Positions 35,332 through 44,495 of a DNA stretch of 64,000 nucleotides are shown piece by piece. Each line of letters begins with the position of its first letter. The first letter of the stretch is position 1. The stretch comes from Parafrankia sp. EUN1f. Lineage in GTDB: Bacteria > Actinomycetota > Actinomycetes > Frankiales > Frankiaceae. The notes beneath the pieces are model-generated. The model made no database searches, was not told where the DNA came from, and saw only the letters and a list, made by a program, of their open reading frames with translations. A program made the position numbers and the translations under genes. The stretch is taken from NCBI RefSeq assembly GCF_000177675.1, contig NZ_ADGX01000007.1, positions 1-64,000 on the forward strand. The letters are read 5' to 3'.

Positions 35332-37435
35332 GGGCCAGCACCTCCTCGTCCTCCCGGCGCCACCCGCGGCGCACGCCCCACCATTCGACGGGGACGTCCG
35401 ATGCGGCGGATCTGGCCTGCCGACCTTCCAGGGCCTGCGCGATGGCCTGGGCCGCGACCAGCGCGAGCAGCGCCAGCCAGAAGGTCGTCCAGCCGTCCAG
35501 CACGTCCTGGAGCTGGAGCGCCCACAGCGCCGCCAGCGCGACGCCGAGCACCCCCAGAACGGGCTTGTTGCGGCCCACCGCCTCGTAACCACTGCGCACC
35601 TCGGCAACCGCCCCGTCCGGGTTCTTGGCGAGCCCGAGACCGGCAAGGGCCGGCATGAGCGAGGTGACGTTCTGCGCGAAGGTCCCCGCGGCGGCGATCA
35701 CCGGGAAGGAGCCGCCCAGCGCCAGACCGGTGAACAGGCCGTTGCCGACCGCGGTGAGACCACCGACGACCGCCACCAGGTACAGCGGCAGCCCCGCGAC
35801 GAAACTGAACTGGTCACCGCTGACCGAACGCTGCTGCATGCCGTAGAGCGCACCGCCCAGACCGGCGATGCCCGCGGAGAGCGCGAAGACCGCCATCTTG
35901 GCCAGCAGCAGGTTGCCGCCGAGGGTGGCGTACGCCGCCTCGGAGTCGCGCAGGGCGATCAGCTGACGTCCGAAGCGACCGCGCCGCAGCGCCATCACCG
36001 CGATCGACGCCAGCGCCAGCCAGACGGCGGCGAACACCATCAGCTCGGAGCCGTCGTCGAGGTGCCAGCCGAACAGCGACGGCCCGGCGACGTCGACCGC
36101 CCCGCCGTCGAACAGCGAGATCTTCAGGCCTCCGATCTCGAACGAGGGAAGGGTGAAGATCCACCGGTCGAGGATGAACGCGAACGCGGTCGTGCCGAGC
36201 GCCAGGTACACGCCGGACAGCCGCAGCGCGGGCAGCGCGATCAACGCACCGACCACCGCGGAGACCACCACGGCCAGCGCGAGCGCCCACAGCTCGCCGT
36301 GCCCGCCGGCATGGGCCCAGACCGCCGCGCCGACACCGGCCACGCTGAGCTGGCACAGCGAGATCTGGCCCGCATAGCCCGCGAGCGGGATGTAGGACAG
36401 CGCGATCACACCGAAGGAGAAGATCTGCCCATAGGTGATCAGCTCACCCTCGCCGAGCAGCGAGGCGAGCACGAGACCGAACACCACGATCGCACCGGCG
36501 AACAGCAGCGTCCCACGGACCGACGGCACCGGCACCGGGCGTGCCTTGGTGTCCCGGCCCCGCAGCCGCCGGTGCGGGAACACCAGCAGCGCCAGGAACA
36601 ACAGCAGCGCGGGGGCCGCCAGCCGCAGACCGGGCAGGTACTGGTTCTGCGGCAGGTAGCCGGTCAGGTAGCTCTCCAGGCAGCCGACCACGATCGCGCC
36701 CACGAAGGTCAGCGGCAGGCTGCGCAGCCGGCCGAAGATCGCCGCCGTGTAGGCGCTGACGATCAGCAGCGACAGCTGGGCGGCGTCCAGGGTGACCGCC
36801 GGGGCGATGAGAATGCCCCCGATGGCCGCCAGCTGGGTGCCGAGGATCCAGGCGACCTTGTTCGCGCGCACCGGATTGGCCCCGGTGAGCCCGACCAGGG
36901 CCCGGTCGTCGACACTCGCCCGCATCTCGGCACCGACGCGGGTCCCGTAGAGCAGGACCCGCAGGCCGATGGCCACCACCACCGCCACGATCATGGTGAT
37001 CGCCTGATGCCAGGTGATCGTGGCGGGGCCGATGTCGATCGAGTCCGCGTTCTCGAAGAACTTCGGCAGCGACCGGGCCTCGTTCGGGTCCCAGACCCAC
37101 CGTGAGATGGCGATCAGACCGCTGAGCATCGCGACGGTCATCACCAGCCGTTCGGCGTCGCCCATGCCCTGCACCGGGCGCAGCACCAGGCGTTCGACCA
37201 GCAGGCCGAAGCCGGGCGCGAGCACCGCCAGGACAAGGATCAGCGCGAGCGGTACCGGCAGCCCCCAGCCCTCGGTGAGCTGCCAGTACGCGAACGCCGC
37301 CATCATGCCGGCCGCACCGTGCGCGAAGTTGAACACGCCGGTGGTGGTGTAGGTGAGCACCAGACCGCTGCCGATGACGGCATAGATGGCGGCGGTGCTC
37401 AGACCCACAATCCCGAAGGTGAGGAACTGTTCCAT
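35312..37435 (-). CDS. Fused LivH-LivM permease
   Basis: A 707-residue fusion of both permeases of a branched-chain amino acid-type importer. LivH-like half, about 1-290 (GSGLVLTYTTTGVFNFAHGA near residue 22). LivM-like half, about 310-640 (SYIPLAGYAGQISLCQLSVAGVGA, SGVYLALGTTAFAF). A C-terminal hydrophobic and charged extension of about 65 residues follows. The two are normally separate genes. It is coupled three bases after the binding-protein gene. The fusion guarantees a 1:1 permease ratio. Other residues look intact. Confidence 0.9.
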   Translation of the reverse strand: MEQFLTFGIVGLSTAAIYAVIGSGLVLTYTTTGVFNFAHGAAGMMAAFAYWQLTEGWGLPVPLALILVLAVLAPGFGLLVERLVLRPVQGMGDAERLVMTVAMLSGLIAISRWVWDPNEARSLPKFFENADSIDIGPATITWHQAITMIVAVVVAIGLRVLLYGTRVGAEMRASVDDRALVGLTGANPVRANKVAWILGTQLAAIGGILIAPAVTLDAAQLSLLIVSAYTAAIFGRLRSLPLTFVGAIVVGCLESYLTGYLPQNQYLPGLRLAAPALLLFLALLVFPHRRLRGRDTKARPVPVPSVRGTLLFAGAIVVFGLVLASLLGEGELITYGQIFSFGVIALSYIPLAGYAGQISLCQLSVAGVGAAVWAHAGGHGELWALALAVVVSAVVGALIALPALRLSGVYLALGTTAFAFILDRWIFTLPSFEIGGLKISLFDGGAVDVAGPSLFGWHLDDGSELMVFAAVWLALASIAVMALRRGRFGRQLIALRDSEAAYATLGGNLLLAKMAVFALSAGIAGLGGALYGMQQRSVSGDQFSFVAGLPLYLVAVVGGLTAVGNGLFTGLALGGSFPVIAAAGTFAQNVTSLMPALAGLGLAKNPDGAVAEVRSGYEAVGRNKPVLGVLGVALAALWALQLQDVLDGWTTFWLALLALVAAQAIAQALEGRQARSAASDVPVEWWGVRRGWRREDEEVLARGIAGG

Positions 37436-37438
37436 AAT

Positions 37439-38833
37439 CTACTGGAAGTCGCTCAGGCTCTTGCCGACGCTGGCCAGAGTGAGTGGTTTCCCGTAGTCGC
37501 CCGTGAACTTGATCTCGGGTGCGTCGCATCGGTAGAGGTCATCGGTGTCGGGCTTGAAGTCGGCGATCTCCCAGCCCTCGCCCTTCGCCTGCACGACGTT
37601 GAAGCACTTCACCGGGGCGTCCGTCTCGGAGATGTCGACAACGGTCTGCAGACCGCCGGCCGTCCAGTCCGTCTGCTCGCGCGCGGTGTCGTAGAGGCAC
37701 TTGCGGGTGAGGTCGTCACCGCACTCCGTCGCCGACGTGGCGAACAGCAGCCACGCGGAGAAGGCACGCAGCGCCGGGAAGCTGATGTCGGCCTTCGGCG
37801 CGTACTTCTTGTACAGATCCTCGACCTGCTGGAGAGCGGGAACGTCGTCCGCCGCCTCCAGCGGCGCCACGCCACTGAGGTCGGCGTAGTTGTTCTGGAA
37901 GGTGATCGCGTCGCCGCCGAGCTCCTGGAACGACGAGCCGTAGGCGTTGCTGTTCGCGTCGATCCAGTCGAGCTTGTAGTCGATCGACTTCAGCACCTGC
38001 TCCAGCTTCGCCAGGCTGCGGAAGTCACCCAGGAAGACCAGGCCCTTGACACCCTTGCTCTTGATCGCCTGGGCGTAGGGAGTCCAGTCGGAGACGCCGA
38101 CGGCCGGGTACAGGTCGTCGTAGACGACCGTGCCGCCCACCGCCTTCATCCCCTCGACGTTCTGGGCCCCGATGGTCTTGGTGACCGGCGAGTCACCGGA
38201 GATGAAGCCGACGGCACCCGCCGAGTCCGGGTGGGCCTCCGTGATCAGCCACTTGTAGTAGCCCACGTAGCGGGCATACGAGTGGCCGGCACCGATCGCG
38301 TCGATCTGTAGGTCCGAACCGATGTTATCGACCATGCTGGTCTGCGCCGGAATGTCCGGGAGCAGGCACTTCAGCCGCTCCTCCACACCGCCGGAGTCGA
38401 GTGCGGCGCCGCCGCCCACAAGGGCGAAGTCGTCGCGACACGCCTCGATCATCCGCTGGCGGACCTCGAGCATCTTCGTGTCACGCAGGTTGTAGACGAT
38501 CTTGCGACCGTTGATGCCACCCGCGTCGTTGCACCACGAGGTGAAGACCTTCGCGGCGTCGTCGAACTCGGAGTTCTTGGTGAAACCGACGTCGCTGAAG
38601 ACACCGACGTTGATCTCGCTCGCCGTGACGCCCTGCGCGGACGCGGTCTTCGCGTCGCCAGCCCCGCAGACGTCCTTCAGGGAGCCGAAGTCGCCAGCCG
38701 CGGTGGAGGCGGCCTCGGTGGCCGGCGCGTCCTCGGCGCCTAACTCGCCGCCCCCGCTCCGGCCGCACCCGGCAGCGAACACGGATACCGCCGCAACGGC
38801 GGCGATGGCCGCGACAGTTCTACGCGGTTTCAC
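37439..38833 (-). CDS. Branched-chain amino acid-type ABC substrate-binding lipoprotein (LivK-like)
   Basis: A 464-residue type 1 periplasmic binding-fold lipoprotein. A signal with lipobox AAGC near residue 23 is followed by a Ser/Gly/Ala linker and the two-lobed ligand domain (TASEINVGVFSDVGFTKN, later VRQRMIEACRDDFALVGGG). GTG at 38833 with AAGGAGGAGG upstream. First gene of the Liv operon. Ligand unknown; amino acids, amides, ureas and aromatic acids are all handled by such systems. Confidence 0.9.
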   Translation of the reverse strand: MKPRRTVAAIAAVAAVSVFAAGCGRSGGGELGAEDAPATEAASTAAGDFGSLKDVCGAGDAKTASAQGVTASEINVGVFSDVGFTKNSEFDDAAKVFTSWCNDAGGINGRKIVYNLRDTKMLEVRQRMIEACRDDFALVGGGAALDSGGVEERLKCLLPDIPAQTSMVDNIGSDLQIDAIGAGHSYARYVGYYKWLITEAHPDSAGAVGFISGDSPVTKTIGAQNVEGMKAVGGTVVYDDLYPAVGVSDWTPYAQAIKSKGVKGLVFLGDFRSLAKLEQVLKSIDYKLDWIDANSNAYGSSFQELGGDAITFQNNYADLSGVAPLEAADDVPALQQVEDLYKKYAPKADISFPALRAFSAWLLFATSATECGDDLTRKCLYDTAREQTDWTAGGLQTVVDISETDAPVKCFNVVQAKGEGWEIADFKPDTDDLYRCDAPEIKFTGDYGKPLTLASVGKSLSDFQ

Positions 38834-38930
38834 GGAGTTCCTCCTCCTTGCTATCCCGATACGGCCACAGACCGCCGCACCGCGCCAGGCCAGGCCGCGT
38901 CAGGGCGCGGCACGGCATGGCGGCGGTGAC

Positions 38931-38970
38931 GGTCAGGTCTGGTCGGGTCCGGTCAGGTCCGGTCGAGCTG
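38931..38970. repeat. Tandem 10-bp repeats upstream of the Liv operon
   Basis: GGTCRGGTCY runs head to tail at 38931, 38941 and 38951, with a degenerate fourth copy. About 100 bases upstream of the binding-protein start. Confidence 0.75.
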
Positions 38971-39223
38971 GGCATGGTCGAGCCGCCGAGCAGCACCGGG
39001 GACACACGAGCGCGCCGTCTCGCGTCGTCGGTCAGGGCAGGTCCGACGACAGCCCACGCGGTTCGATCATGGCGTGAGCATCACTCGCGGTTTCCGGAAG
39101 GGATCTTCTCGGTGTGAGGAAACTATCGGCTCCCATCACGAGAATCAAACCCCATTCGTGTAGTGCCGACAGGGCAGCGCCCAGGCAATGGACACCCTAT
39201 GCATGCATATGAATCCGGATAGC

Positions 39224-39247
39224 CACCTGCCGGTCGGCCGGCAGGTG
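39224..39247. terminator. Perfect 10-bp hairpin in gene-free DNA
   Basis: CACCTGCCGG and its exact complement surround a TCGG loop. No annotated gene ends nearby, so it may terminate an unseen small RNA or be a relic. Confidence 0.4.
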
Positions 39248-39661
39248 CCCACACCACCACACCCGCACATCGGCCGCCGCGACCAACCCGAGGGCTAGCC
39301 GTTCGGCAAGCCACTCCTCGCCGATGCGGCATCGATCACCCACGCCGCCGGCCGATTCGCCGACTGCCGGCGACAACGCGGGAATCTTGACTGCCCCCGC
39401 TGGGATTCCAGCCGCCTACCTGCGAGTCCGCACCCCTCCACGGACGGCGCGAGCTCCGGGGGAATCGTCCGCGAGGCTACGCCGACGGCCACCCTCGGCG
39501 CCCATCGACCGGATGCCCGTCGCGGGAGATGCACCCGAGGCCGGCGGCGTCAACGGCTACTCAAGGCGAAGTCGGCGCAACTCATGCCGGCCAACCGTGG
39601 CACCAACCAGCGGTGATGAAGCTCACACCAGCCGCCGAATCAATGCTCTCGTGTACGAGAA

Positions 39662-40540
39662 CTACGTTTCCAATATCTGCACGGCCTGCTGGCCCGCAGG
39701 CGCGGTCGCGTGTCCCGTGGGCACGGCCGCAAGCCGACGATGAGTGAGGACGGGGAACTCTGCACGGACCGCCGCGAGCCGTGCCGGGTCGAGCTCCGCC
39801 CGCAGCATCCCCGCCGCGGTGTCACCGCGGGCGAGGACCACACCCCACGGATCGACGACCAGGCTCGTGCCGGCCAGCTCTACACCGGAATGGCTGCCGG
39901 CTGCGTTGCAGGCGACCACGAAGACCTGGTTCTCGACGGCCCTGGCCCGCACCAGCAGCTCCCAGTGCTCCAGGCGGGCCATCGGCCAGGCCGACACGAC
40001 CACGACCAGTTCGGCGCCGCCGTCGACGAGCAGTCGGAACAGCTCCGGAAACCGAAGGTCGTAGCAGGTGGCCACGCCCAGGCCGCCCCAGGGCGTGCTC
40101 GCCACCAGTACCTCGTCGCCGGCGGTGAGCAGTCGCGCCTCCGCCGACTGGTAGCCGAACAGGTGGATCTTCCGGTAGCGGCCACGGAGGCCGCCGTCGG
40201 GCCCGATCACAGCGGTGGTGTTGTGCAGCGCTCCGCTCTCGCCACGTTCGACCAGGCTGCCGGCGACGAGATGGAAGCCGCGCCGCGCGGCCATCGCACG
40301 CAACGCCGAGACGGCGGGACCGGCCAGCCCCTGGGCGTCCGCCTCGTACCGGTCGAAGTGGAAGTACCCGGTCGCCCACAGCTCGGGCAGCACGACCAGA
40401 TCCGTCTCGTCCGGATCGACGGCCTCCAGCGCGGCCAGCACTCGTTCCGTCCTGGCTGGCGCGCTCTCCTCGTCCGGCGAGGCGACCTGCAGGAGCACGG
40501 CCCGCAGGGGCGGCGGGCTCGCCTGATCCGTGCTGACCAC
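39662..40540 (-). CDS. Carbon-nitrogen hydrolase (nitrilase family)
   Basis: A 292-residue nitrilase-superfamily amidase with the catalytic triad Glu53 (in LPELW), Lys124 (YRKIHLF) and Cys159 (ATCYDLRFPE). It hydrolyses an amide, carbamoyl or nitrile bond; the GATCYDLRFP version is common in omega-amidase/deaminated-glutathione amidase-like and carbamoyl-putrescine-type groups. GTG start. The partner on the other strand is separate. Confidence 0.9.
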   Translation of the reverse strand: MVSTDQASPPPLRAVLLQVASPDEESAPARTERVLAALEAVDPDETDLVVLPELWATGYFHFDRYEADAQGLAGPAVSALRAMAARRGFHLVAGSLVERGESGALHNTTAVIGPDGGLRGRYRKIHLFGYQSAEARLLTAGDEVLVASTPWGGLGVATCYDLRFPELFRLLVDGGAELVVVVSAWPMARLEHWELLVRARAVENQVFVVACNAAGSHSGVELAGTSLVVDPWGVVLARGDTAAGMLRAELDPARLAAVRAEFPVLTHRRLAAVPTGHATAPAGQQAVQILET

Positions 40541-40717
40541 ATCGGCTCCGTTCGCTCACGTTCCGCGGCCGACACCCTATGTTGAGGCCCCAGCCGACGG
40601 GCAGCGCGCCAGTGCCGTGCACCGCGCGACCCGGACCGGCCCGGCGAGACCTGCGGTCATCAGTCGGACAGGACCGGCGGTTCCGGTGGAAACCCCGGAG
40701 ATGGCAAAGTGGGGCCT

Positions 40718-41689
40718 ATGTCAACACCACCCGGCTGGTACGACGATCCATCAGGGGAACCCGGCACCCGCTGGTGGGACGGCAACGCGTGGACCAGCCA
40801 CACACAGCCCGCGTCGCCTCCGCAGCAGCAGGCCACCGCACCGGCACCGCTCGGGCCGGGGACCGCACCGGCGGGCCAGACGCCGGCCCAGCAGCAGTAC
40901 CAGCAGCAGTATGGGCAGCAGCCGTACGGGCAGCCGCCGGCCCAGCAGGTTCCGGCGCAGCAGCCGCCGGGTGGCTGGGGTGGGCCGCAGGGCTACCAGC
41001 CTCCGCCCGTCCAGACCAGCGCCACACCGGACCGGATCCAGCGGCAGGTCCATGAGCGTGCCGGTGTGCACGTGCCCGCGCAGGGCGGCGGCACGTTGTT
41101 CAGTGAGCCCGTCCTGGTCGTCAACCAGAAGACGAAGATCATCGAACTGACCAACGAGTACGCCGTCTTCAACCAGCAGGGAACCCAGATCGGCTCGGTC
41201 GTGGAGGTCGGCCAGAGCGCGCTGAAGAAGGCCGTGCGCCTCGTCGGGTCGATCGACCAGTACTTCACGCACCGGCTGGAGGTGCGCGACACCGCCGGAG
41301 TTCCGCAGCTGGTGCTCACCCGGCCGAGGAAGCTGCTCAAGTCAAAGGTCATCGTGGCGCTGCCGGACGGCCGCGAGATCGGCCGCATCGCCCAGCAGAA
41401 CGTCTTCGGCAAGATCCGGTTCAGCCTGGAGGCCGACGGCGTGAGCGTCGGCATGATCAAGGCCGAGAACTGGCGGGCGTGGAACTTCTCCATCGTCGAC
41501 CAGACCGACACCGAGGTCGCCCGGGTGACCAAGACCTGGGAAGGCCTGGCCCGCACCCTGTTCACCTCGGCGGACAACTACGTCGTCCAGCTGCACCGCC
41601 CACTGCCCCAGCCGATGCTCAGTCTGGTCGTAGCCTCCGCGCTGACCATCGACACCGCGCTCAAGCAGGATTCCCGAGGCTTCAACTGA
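40718..41689 (+). CDS. Scramblase-like protein with N-terminal DUF2510 domain
   Basis: 323 residues. An N-terminal DUF2510 module (PPGWYDDPSGEPGTRWWDG) is followed by a Gln/Pro-rich linker (about 45-100) and a scramblase/LURP-type beta-barrel domain (about 110-323). The latter binds lipids or membrane in its family. DUF2510 is often found on actinobacterial membrane-associated proteins. ATG at 40718 is preferred over one nine bases upstream. Confidence 0.8.
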   Translation: MSTPPGWYDDPSGEPGTRWWDGNAWTSHTQPASPPQQQATAPAPLGPGTAPAGQTPAQQQYQQQYGQQPYGQPPAQQVPAQQPPGGWGGPQGYQPPPVQTSATPDRIQRQVHERAGVHVPAQGGGTLFSEPVLVVNQKTKIIELTNEYAVFNQQGTQIGSVVEVGQSALKKAVRLVGSIDQYFTHRLEVRDTAGVPQLVLTRPRKLLKSKVIVALPDGREIGRIAQQNVFGKIRFSLEADGVSVGMIKAENWRAWNFSIVDQTDTEVARVTKTWEGLARTLFTSADNYVVQLHRPLPQPMLSLVVASALTIDTALKQDSRGFN

Positions 41690-41749
41690 GCAGGTCCATC
41701 CCGATCTGCAGGTTCACCCCGAACTGATCCGGGGGCCCTCGCCGCCCAC

Positions 41750-41786
41750 GGTGGTTCAGCGCGCCAGCACGGCGCGCTGAACCACC
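41750..41786. terminator. Bidirectional terminator between scramblase and DUF4333 genes
   Basis: A perfect 16-bp inverted repeat (arms starting GGTGGTTCAGCGCGCC) with a 5-base loop lies between the convergent stop codons. Confidence 0.75.
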
Positions 41787-41794
41787 GGCCGCCG

Positions 41795-42151
41795 TCAGGT
41801 GGTCTTCGCGTCGCCGAGCTCGAAGCTGAAGCTCGCGGTGTCACCGTCGACGCCGTCGACCGTGACGTTCACCGGGTAGCTGGTGGAGTCGGTCGGATCG
41901 GTGAGCGTGCACTGCAGGGTCGCTCCCGTCTCGGCCCGCAACGCACCGGGGCAGTCGACGGCGAGGTCGGTGCGGTCGAACTGGCTGCCGAACTTCGCGG
42001 CGATCTCCTGCTCGACGTCCTCCGAGGCCACCTCGCGCCCGCCCAGGGAGACCGAGCCCTCACAGCCCACCAGCAGCAGCGCGGCCAGCAGGCCGCCACC
42101 GATCAGCGTGAACCGCCCGCCACGCCGTGTGGTCCGGATGTTCCCAGTCAT
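41795..42151 (-). CDS. DUF4333 lipoprotein
   Basis: 118 residues. ATG at 42151, AAGGGGA upstream, then a lipoprotein signal with lipobox LLVGC near residue 30 and a DUF4333 domain containing two Cys (DLAVDCPGAL and LQCTLTDP, likely a disulfide) and an aromatic end. The family is common in actinobacterial cell envelopes; its role is unknown. Confidence 0.82.
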   Translation of the reverse strand: MTGNIRTTRRGGRFTLIGGGLLAALLLVGCEGSVSLGGREVASEDVEQEIAAKFGSQFDRTDLAVDCPGALRAETGATLQCTLTDPTDSTSYPVNVTVDGVDGDTASFSFELGDAKTT

Positions 42152-42597
42152 TCCAGTCCCCTTCCCAGTCAGCCGAAACTCCCGCCGGGAAGCATTTCGG
42201 CATAATCGGGTCCGCAACCCGCGCGGAATGCGCCGGCCCGAACCGTCGAAGAATTCCCTGCCAACGGGGCGGCCTTTTGACCGCGACCCCCACGCGGCGC
42301 CCCGTCGTCAAGGTAGCAGGAGATACGAGCGGTTCAGCCGGTAAAACAATGTCACTACTGCGACAACAGCAAAAGGAAACCGGCAGCCGACATCCTCGCT
42401 GTCGGCTGCCGGATGGACAGCCGCGCGGGCCGCCCGGCGCCCGCCACGCGGCCACCGTGCGGTCACCGAGGCTCACAGCGACTGCACAGCCTGCGCACAG
42501 CGCGACCTCGGATGCGCCCGGCACCCTTCGAGGGGAGACACCGGTAACGGGACACGTACGACCCGACCTGACGGACGACATCCGAAGTGGAGCGACG
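42152..42597. other. Divergent intergenic region with a long hairpin
   Basis: About 446 bases between the lipoprotein gene and the divergent dioxygenase, holding promoters for both. A perfect 13-bp stem with a 7-base loop lies at 42380-42412. No gene is supported. Confidence 0.45.
42380..42412. terminator. Perfect 13-bp hairpin in divergent spacer
   Basis: CCGGCAGCCGACA and its complement surround TCCTCGC. The site lies upstream of both neighbours, where a terminator is not needed for them, so an unannotated transcript or regulatory RNA is possible. Confidence 0.4.
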
Positions 42598-43596
42598 ATG
42601 CACGAGCGCGACCCCGCCAGAAGGCCGATACTGCCGGGGCTGGCGCAGCGCCCCGCCGCGGAGGCTGTCGACCAGGATCCCACCGCCGGCCTCGGCGTTC
42701 TGGTGAACCGGCGCCGAATGCTGACCTTCCTGGGTATGGGGGCCGCGACAGCGGGACTCGCCGCCTGCGGAGGATCGACCGACTCGTCCAGCACCGGCGG
42801 CGCCGCCGCGGCGAGTTCCAACAGCGCGGAGATCCCGGAGGAGACCGCCGGCCCCTATCCAGGTGACGGGTCCAACGGGCCCGACGTCCTGGAGCAGGAC
42901 GGCATCATCCGCAGTGACATCAGGAGCAGCTTCGGTGACGCCAGCGGGACCGCGCAGGGAATCCCGATGACGCTGGAGCTGACGATCACGGACCTCGCCA
43001 GGAGTGCCGCGCCGTTCACGGGAGTGGCGGTGTACGTATGGCACTGTGACCGCGACGGAAAGTATTCGCTGTACAGCGAGGGAATCACCGGCGAGAACTA
43101 TCTGCGCGGCGTCCAGGTGGCGGACGAGAACGGTGTGGTCCGCTTCACGAGTATCTTCCCGGCCTGCTATTCCGGGCGCTGGCCGCACATCCACTTCGAG
43201 GTGTATCCCGACCAGTCCTCCATCACGGACTCCACCAAGGCGATCGCCACCTCACAGATCGCGCTGCCGAAGAAGATCTGCGACGCGGCCTACGCCGAGA
43301 CCGGGTACGAGCAGTCGGTGACCAACCTGGCCCAGGTCACCCTCGACAACGACAACGTCTTCGGCGACGACTCCGCTGCACGCCAGCTCGGGACCGTGAC
43401 CGGCAGCGCCACCGCGGGCTACCAGGTCTCGCTCACCGCCGGCGTCGACACGACGACGACCGCGGGCGGGGGAGGCCAGGCCCCCGCGGGCGGCGGCTCA
43501 GAAGGCGGAGCAGGAGGCGGCCAGCCGGGTGGCTACGGCGCGCCCGGCGGACAGCCGCCGTCGGACGCGCCCGGCGGACAGCCCCCGAGCGTCTGA
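42598..43596 (+). CDS. Exported intradiol ring-cleavage dioxygenase-like lipoprotein
   Basis: 332 residues. A twin-arginine-like NRRRM and hydrophobic stretch end with lipobox LAAC (54-57), so the enzyme is probably exported and lipid-anchored. The intradiol dioxygenase domain has the ferric ligands Tyr156 (after WHCDRDG), Tyr191, His197 and His199 (ACYSGRWPHIHF). Characterised enzymes cleave catechols in the cytoplasm; an extracellular version is unusual. The last 45 residues are Gly/Pro/Gln-rich. ATG at 42598 with GGAG upstream. Substrate unknown. Confidence 0.85.
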   Translation: MHERDPARRPILPGLAQRPAAEAVDQDPTAGLGVLVNRRRMLTFLGMGAATAGLAACGGSTDSSSTGGAAAASSNSAEIPEETAGPYPGDGSNGPDVLEQDGIIRSDIRSSFGDASGTAQGIPMTLELTITDLARSAAPFTGVAVYVWHCDRDGKYSLYSEGITGENYLRGVQVADENGVVRFTSIFPACYSGRWPHIHFEVYPDQSSITDSTKAIATSQIALPKKICDAAYAETGYEQSVTNLAQVTLDNDNVFGDDSAARQLGTVTGSATAGYQVSLTAGVDTTTTAGGGGQAPAGGGSEGGAGGGQPGGYGAPGGQPPSDAPGGQPPSV

Positions 43597-43697
43597 GGCC
43601 GCATGGCCCTTGGGCGGTCCTCCGGATCGCCCCAACCGGCAGGTCGGACGTCGGACGGTCAGCCGGGGAGGTCGGGGTCAGGGGGTCGGGCGGCCGG

Positions 43698-44495
43698 TCA
43701 GAGATCGGGGCCTGACGACCGGTCGCCGGCGTCGCCGTCCAGCGCGCCACCCGTGAGCGCGGGCGCGGGCCCGCGCAGCAGCGCGGCGCGAGCGTCGTCC
43801 AGCGTGTCGGCCACATGCTTGAGCGAAACGGTCACCGCTCGGCCCACATCACGCGCCCGGTAGGCGCTCACCAGCTCGTGATGGTCATGGTCCCCACGTT
43901 CCCGCCGCCCGCTGTCGCCCCCGAGCGAGACGCCGACGTAGAGGGTCGACAGATCGGACATCCGGGTGAGGATCTCCAGCAGGTGGGCGCGCCGGCACGG
44001 CGCGATCAGCACCGCGTGGAACCTGCGGTTGAGGTCCACCCACTCGGCCGGGTCGCTGGTGGCCTCCATCGCGGCGCCCAGCGCCTCGGCCTCGGCGAGA
44101 TCGCTGTTCGTGGTGCGGTCGACCGAGCCCTGAACCGCCGGCGGGGTCAGGCGGGTGCGGATCTCGTAGATCTCCTCGAGCTCGGCGAGCGTCGGTGAAT
44201 GCACCGTGGCGCCCCGGTAGGGGTCGAAGTCGACGAGCCCCTCCCCGACGAGGTCCCGCAGCGCCTCTCGTACCGGCGTCACGCTGACCCGCAGCCGCCT
44301 CGCCAGGTCCGCCTGGACGAGCCGGGTGCCGGCCGGCAGCGCGCCGATGAGGATCGCACGCCGCAGCCGGTCGATGACGTCCCGGTGCGTGGTCCGGGCG
44401 GCCGGGTCTTCGCCAGCTTCGGTGCCGGCCGCTGGCAGGTCTTCCGCAGCCTGGAGCTGCCCAGCGCGCTCACCCAGGCCAACGCCGCCGTGCAT
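43698..44495 (-). CDS. GntR/FadR-type regulator without its native start
   Basis: A helix-turn-helix of the GntR family (RTTHRDVIDRLRRAILIGAL ... VTPVREALRDLVGEG) and a FadR-type C-terminal effector domain (FHAVLIAPCRRAHLLEIL). The real N-terminus appears lost: no start codon precedes the HTH on native sequence, which abuts a permease fragment at about 44403. The ATG at 44495 lies in sequence antisense to that fragment and gives 265 residues. It is the nearest usable start but is not native. Only about ten residues of the regulator seem missing. Expression is uncertain. Confidence 0.6.
   Translation of the reverse strand: MHGGVGLGERAGQLQAAEDLPAAGTEAGEDPAARTTHRDVIDRLRRAILIGALPAGTRLVQADLARRLRVSVTPVREALRDLVGEGLVDFDPYRGATVHSPTLAELEEIYEIRTRLTPPAVQGSVDRTTNSDLAEAEALGAAMEATSDPAEWVDLNRRFHAVLIAPCRRAHLLEILTRMSDLSTLYVGVSLGGDSGRRERGDHDHHELVSAYRARDVGRAVTVSLKHVADTLDDARAALLRGPAPALTGGALDGDAGDRSSGPDL

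Larger units (their letters stand above)
38834..39661. other. 828-base gene-free region upstream of the Liv operon
   Basis: No gene is supported. It contains 10-bp repeats at 38931-38970 and a perfect 10-bp hairpin at 39224-39247. The Liv promoter must lie near its left end. Confidence 0.5.

Noticed and set aside
39120-39190. tRNA-like block in the gene-free region
   Set aside because: The T-loop-like string lacks a pairing stem on either side.
39324-39743. 139-codon frame on the plus strand overlapping the nitrilase-family gene
   Set aside because: Arg/Pro-rich, no domain, overlaps the end of a convincing gene on the other strand.
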